Origin: Helicobacteraceae bacterium
GTDB taxonomy: Bacteria; Campylobacterota; Campylobacteria; Campylobacterales; Sulfurimonadaceae
DNA: 7,536 nt
Assembly (NCBI GenBank): GCA_947497635.1
Contig: CANMHZ010000052.1
Span: 1 to 7,536, forward strand
Direction: 5' to 3'
The position numbers and the translations under genes were made by a program. Below the pieces are notes generated by a model, which searched no databases, was not told where the DNA came from, and saw nothing but the letters and a program-made list of their open reading frames with translations. This document shows, in pieces, positions 6,444-7,536 of this stretch. How positions within the stretch are numbered: position 1 is the first letter of the stretch; each line of letters begins with the position of its first letter.

Positions 6444-6477
6444 TCCGTTAATTATTCACACAAAAGGAACACACCAA

Positions 6478-7155
6478 ATGGGCGAGTTGTTTACTTTCTT
6501 CGGGCTTGTTAGCCACGAACACACCTTTATCTATCTAACGCACATGCTTCTTGCAGCTGCAATCGTGTTATTGATCGCGAAAATGGCGACAAGCAATATG
6601 CGTCTTGTCCCTACGGGTTGTCAAAACGTTATGGAAGCATACCTTGGTGGCGTACTTGCCATGGGTGCTGATGTTATGGGAAAAGCGGAAGCACGTCGTT
6701 ACCTTCCACTGGTTGCTACTATTGGTCTTTTCGTTGGTATTGCAAACGTTATTGGAGTTATTCCAGGATTTGAAGCACCAAGCGCATTTTTAGATTTCAC
6801 CCTTGCTTTAGCTTTGGTTGTTTTCACTTATTATAACTTCGAGGGAATTCGTCGTAATGGTATTATTACCTATTTCAAACACTTCATGGGTCCTGTATGG
6901 TGGTTGGCGTGGTTGATGTTCCCAATCGAAATCGTTTCTCACATCTCTCGTATTATCTCTTTGAGCTTCCGATTATTCGGTAACGTCAAAGGGGACGATA
7001 TGTTCTTGATGGTCATCTTGATGTTGGCTCCTTGGTTGTTACCAATGATCCCTTTTGCATTGTTGACCTTTATGGCATTTTTGCAAGCGTTCATCTTTAT
7101 GATGTTGACGTACGTTTACCTTGGTGGCGCAGTACTTCTTAGCGATGATCACTAA
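6478..7155 (+). CDS. atpB: F-type ATP synthase F0 subunit a
   Basis: Subunit a forms the proton half-channels against the c-ring of the F1F0 ATP synthase in the inner membrane. The 225-residue protein is strongly hydrophobic with five or six membrane segments. It carries the family core ISLSFRLFGN with the essential arginine at R165 (equivalent to E. coli R210), and LQAFIFMMLTYVYL near the end with Q203 (equivalent to Q252). LPLVATIGLFVGIANVIGVI and PSAFLDFTLALAL are also typical. It lacks the longer N-terminus of the E. coli protein, as expected for the short form. AAGGA (6464-6468) precedes the ATG by 9 nt. No other ATP synthase gene follows; a lone atpB apart from the atpFHAGDC cluster is the usual Campylobacterota arrangement. 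Confidence 0.98.
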   Translation: MGELFTFFGLVSHEHTFIYLTHMLLAAAIVLLIAKMATSNMRLVPTGCQNVMEAYLGGVLAMGADVMGKAEARRYLPLVATIGLFVGIANVIGVIPGFEAPSAFLDFTLALALVVFTYYNFEGIRRNGIITYFKHFMGPVWWLAWLMFPIEIVSHISRIISLSFRLFGNVKGDDMFLMVILMLAPWLLPMIPFALLTFMAFLQAFIFMMLTYVYLGGAVLLSDDH

Positions 7156-7161
7156 GAACTG

Positions 7162-7446
7162 ATGAAGCGTTCCACCCATAATCTACTTTTGAGTTTTCTT
7201 AGCGGTGCCTCGTGGGCATTTGCTATTATCGGGGTATGGGTAACATTTCAATCTTTCCTCTTTCTCGGGTTTGTTACTGCCATTCTTTTTACCTTCCTCT
7301 TTTTATTTCTAGCATTGTTGATTATCGTCGTGCTTGAAAATCTTTCCCTCTCTCGTGATCGTTATGAAGAGTCGTTGAAGCAAACGGCACTTTTTGAAGA
7401 GATACGGGATAGTATAAAAGTATCTGACTCTTCTCCAAAAGAATAA
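7162..7446 (+). CDS. Small two-helix membrane protein downstream of atpB
   Basis: A 94-residue protein with no recognised catalytic motif. Residues about 8-31 and 32-58 form two adjacent, very hydrophobic helices rich in Phe and Leu, suggesting a helical hairpin in the inner membrane. They are followed by a charged, probably cytoplasmic tail of about 35 residues (DRYEESLKQTALFEEIRDSI) that may be helical. Its start lies 6 nt after the atpB stop with only a weak purine stretch before it, so it is probably translated by coupling with atpB. In C. jejuni a small integral membrane protein gene (Cj1203c) also follows atpB (Cj1204c), so the pairing looks conserved. A role in ATP synthase assembly, like that of AtpI, is a guess from position only. 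Confidence 0.85.
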   Translation: MKRSTHNLLLSFLSGASWAFAIIGVWVTFQSFLFLGFVTAILFTFLFLFLALLIIVVLENLSLSRDRYEESLKQTALFEEIRDSIKVSDSSPKE

Positions 7447-7455
7447 AGCACATTA

Positions 7456-7536
7456 TTGACAGCAAAAGGGCATGTTTTAGTTGCACTCCCTTTTGCCCTG
7501 TTTGGTGCTCAACAGCTAGTATTTACACCCGCTGGT
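7456..7536 (+). CDS. N-terminus of a YdjM-like membrane-bound metal-dependent hydrolase, cut by window end
   Basis: After the preceding stop the same frame stays open to the window end. From a TTG at 7456 it reads MTAKGHVLVALPFALFGAQQ and onward, 27 codons in all. The opening MTAxGH followed by a hydrophobic helix closely resembles the start of E. coli YdjM and related DUF457 (YdjM family, PF04307) inner-membrane proteins, predicted metal-dependent hydrolases in which this early His is part of the metal site. No ATG is available upstream in frame before the stop at 7444, so TTG is the likely start; only a weak AAAG-containing purine stretch precedes it. The gap to the upstream gene is 9 nt, so it may be part of the atpB transcript. 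Confidence 0.65.
   Translation, partial: MTAKGHVLVALPFALFGAQQLVFTPAG

Noticed and set aside
6417..6446. Inverted repeat GGAATTT / AAATTCC around a 16-base loop between ribF and atpB.
   Set aside because: Short AT-rich arms, no U tract and a long loop; too weak to call a terminator or operator.
7462..7496. Perfect 9-bp inverted repeat (GCAAAAGGG / CCCTTTTGC) with a 17-base loop, terminator-like.
   Set aside because: No U tract follows, and it lies inside the probable YdjM-like coding start, whose protein reading is convincing.

Overview
The window looks like chromosomal DNA from a free-living, probably chemolithotrophic member of the Campylobacterota (former Epsilonproteobacteria; Sulfuricurvum/Sulfurimonas-like). 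This is inferred from the short TlyA and short RibF, a lone atpB separate from the other ATP synthase genes and followed by a small membrane protein, and ligA lying close to tlyA-ribF. No RNA gene, CRISPR array, insertion sequence or attachment site is visible.

Layout. (1) 1-1422, plus strand: the C-terminal three quarters of NAD-dependent DNA ligase ligA, cut by the window edge. (2) 1348-2541, minus strand: a type II NADH dehydrogenase-like flavoprotein, convergent with ligA and overlapping its 3' end by 75 bp. (3) 2542-2693: a 152-bp divergent intergenic region. (4) 2694-4567, plus: an AT-rich two-gene cassette, an AAA (SMC/ABC-like) ATPase joined by a 1-base TGATG overlap to a TOPRIM-like protein. 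(5) 4609-6417, plus: tlyA (rRNA 2'-O-methyltransferase), a small YgiT/MqsA-type zinc-finger protein overlapping the tlyA end, and ribF (FMN/FAD synthesis). (6) 6478-7446, plus: atpB (F0 subunit a) and a small two-helix membrane protein. (7) 7456 to the end: the first 27 codons of a YdjM-like membrane-bound metal-dependent hydrolase, apparently starting at TTG.

Most genes are housekeeping: DNA ligation, ribosome modification, flavin cofactors and ATP synthesis. In Campylobacter jejuni ligA, tlyA and ribF lie close together. Here about 3.2 kb separates ligA from tlyA, made of the flavoprotein and the ATPase/TOPRIM-like pair. That pair has the architecture of two-gene anti-phage systems (PARIS AriA/AriB, AbiL AbiLi/AbiLii, RloA/RloB), but its second protein cannot be placed in a named system from sequence alone. 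It is the best candidate here for something undescribed. The YgiT-type protein is a second accessory element: an antitoxin-like zinc finger with no visible toxin partner.
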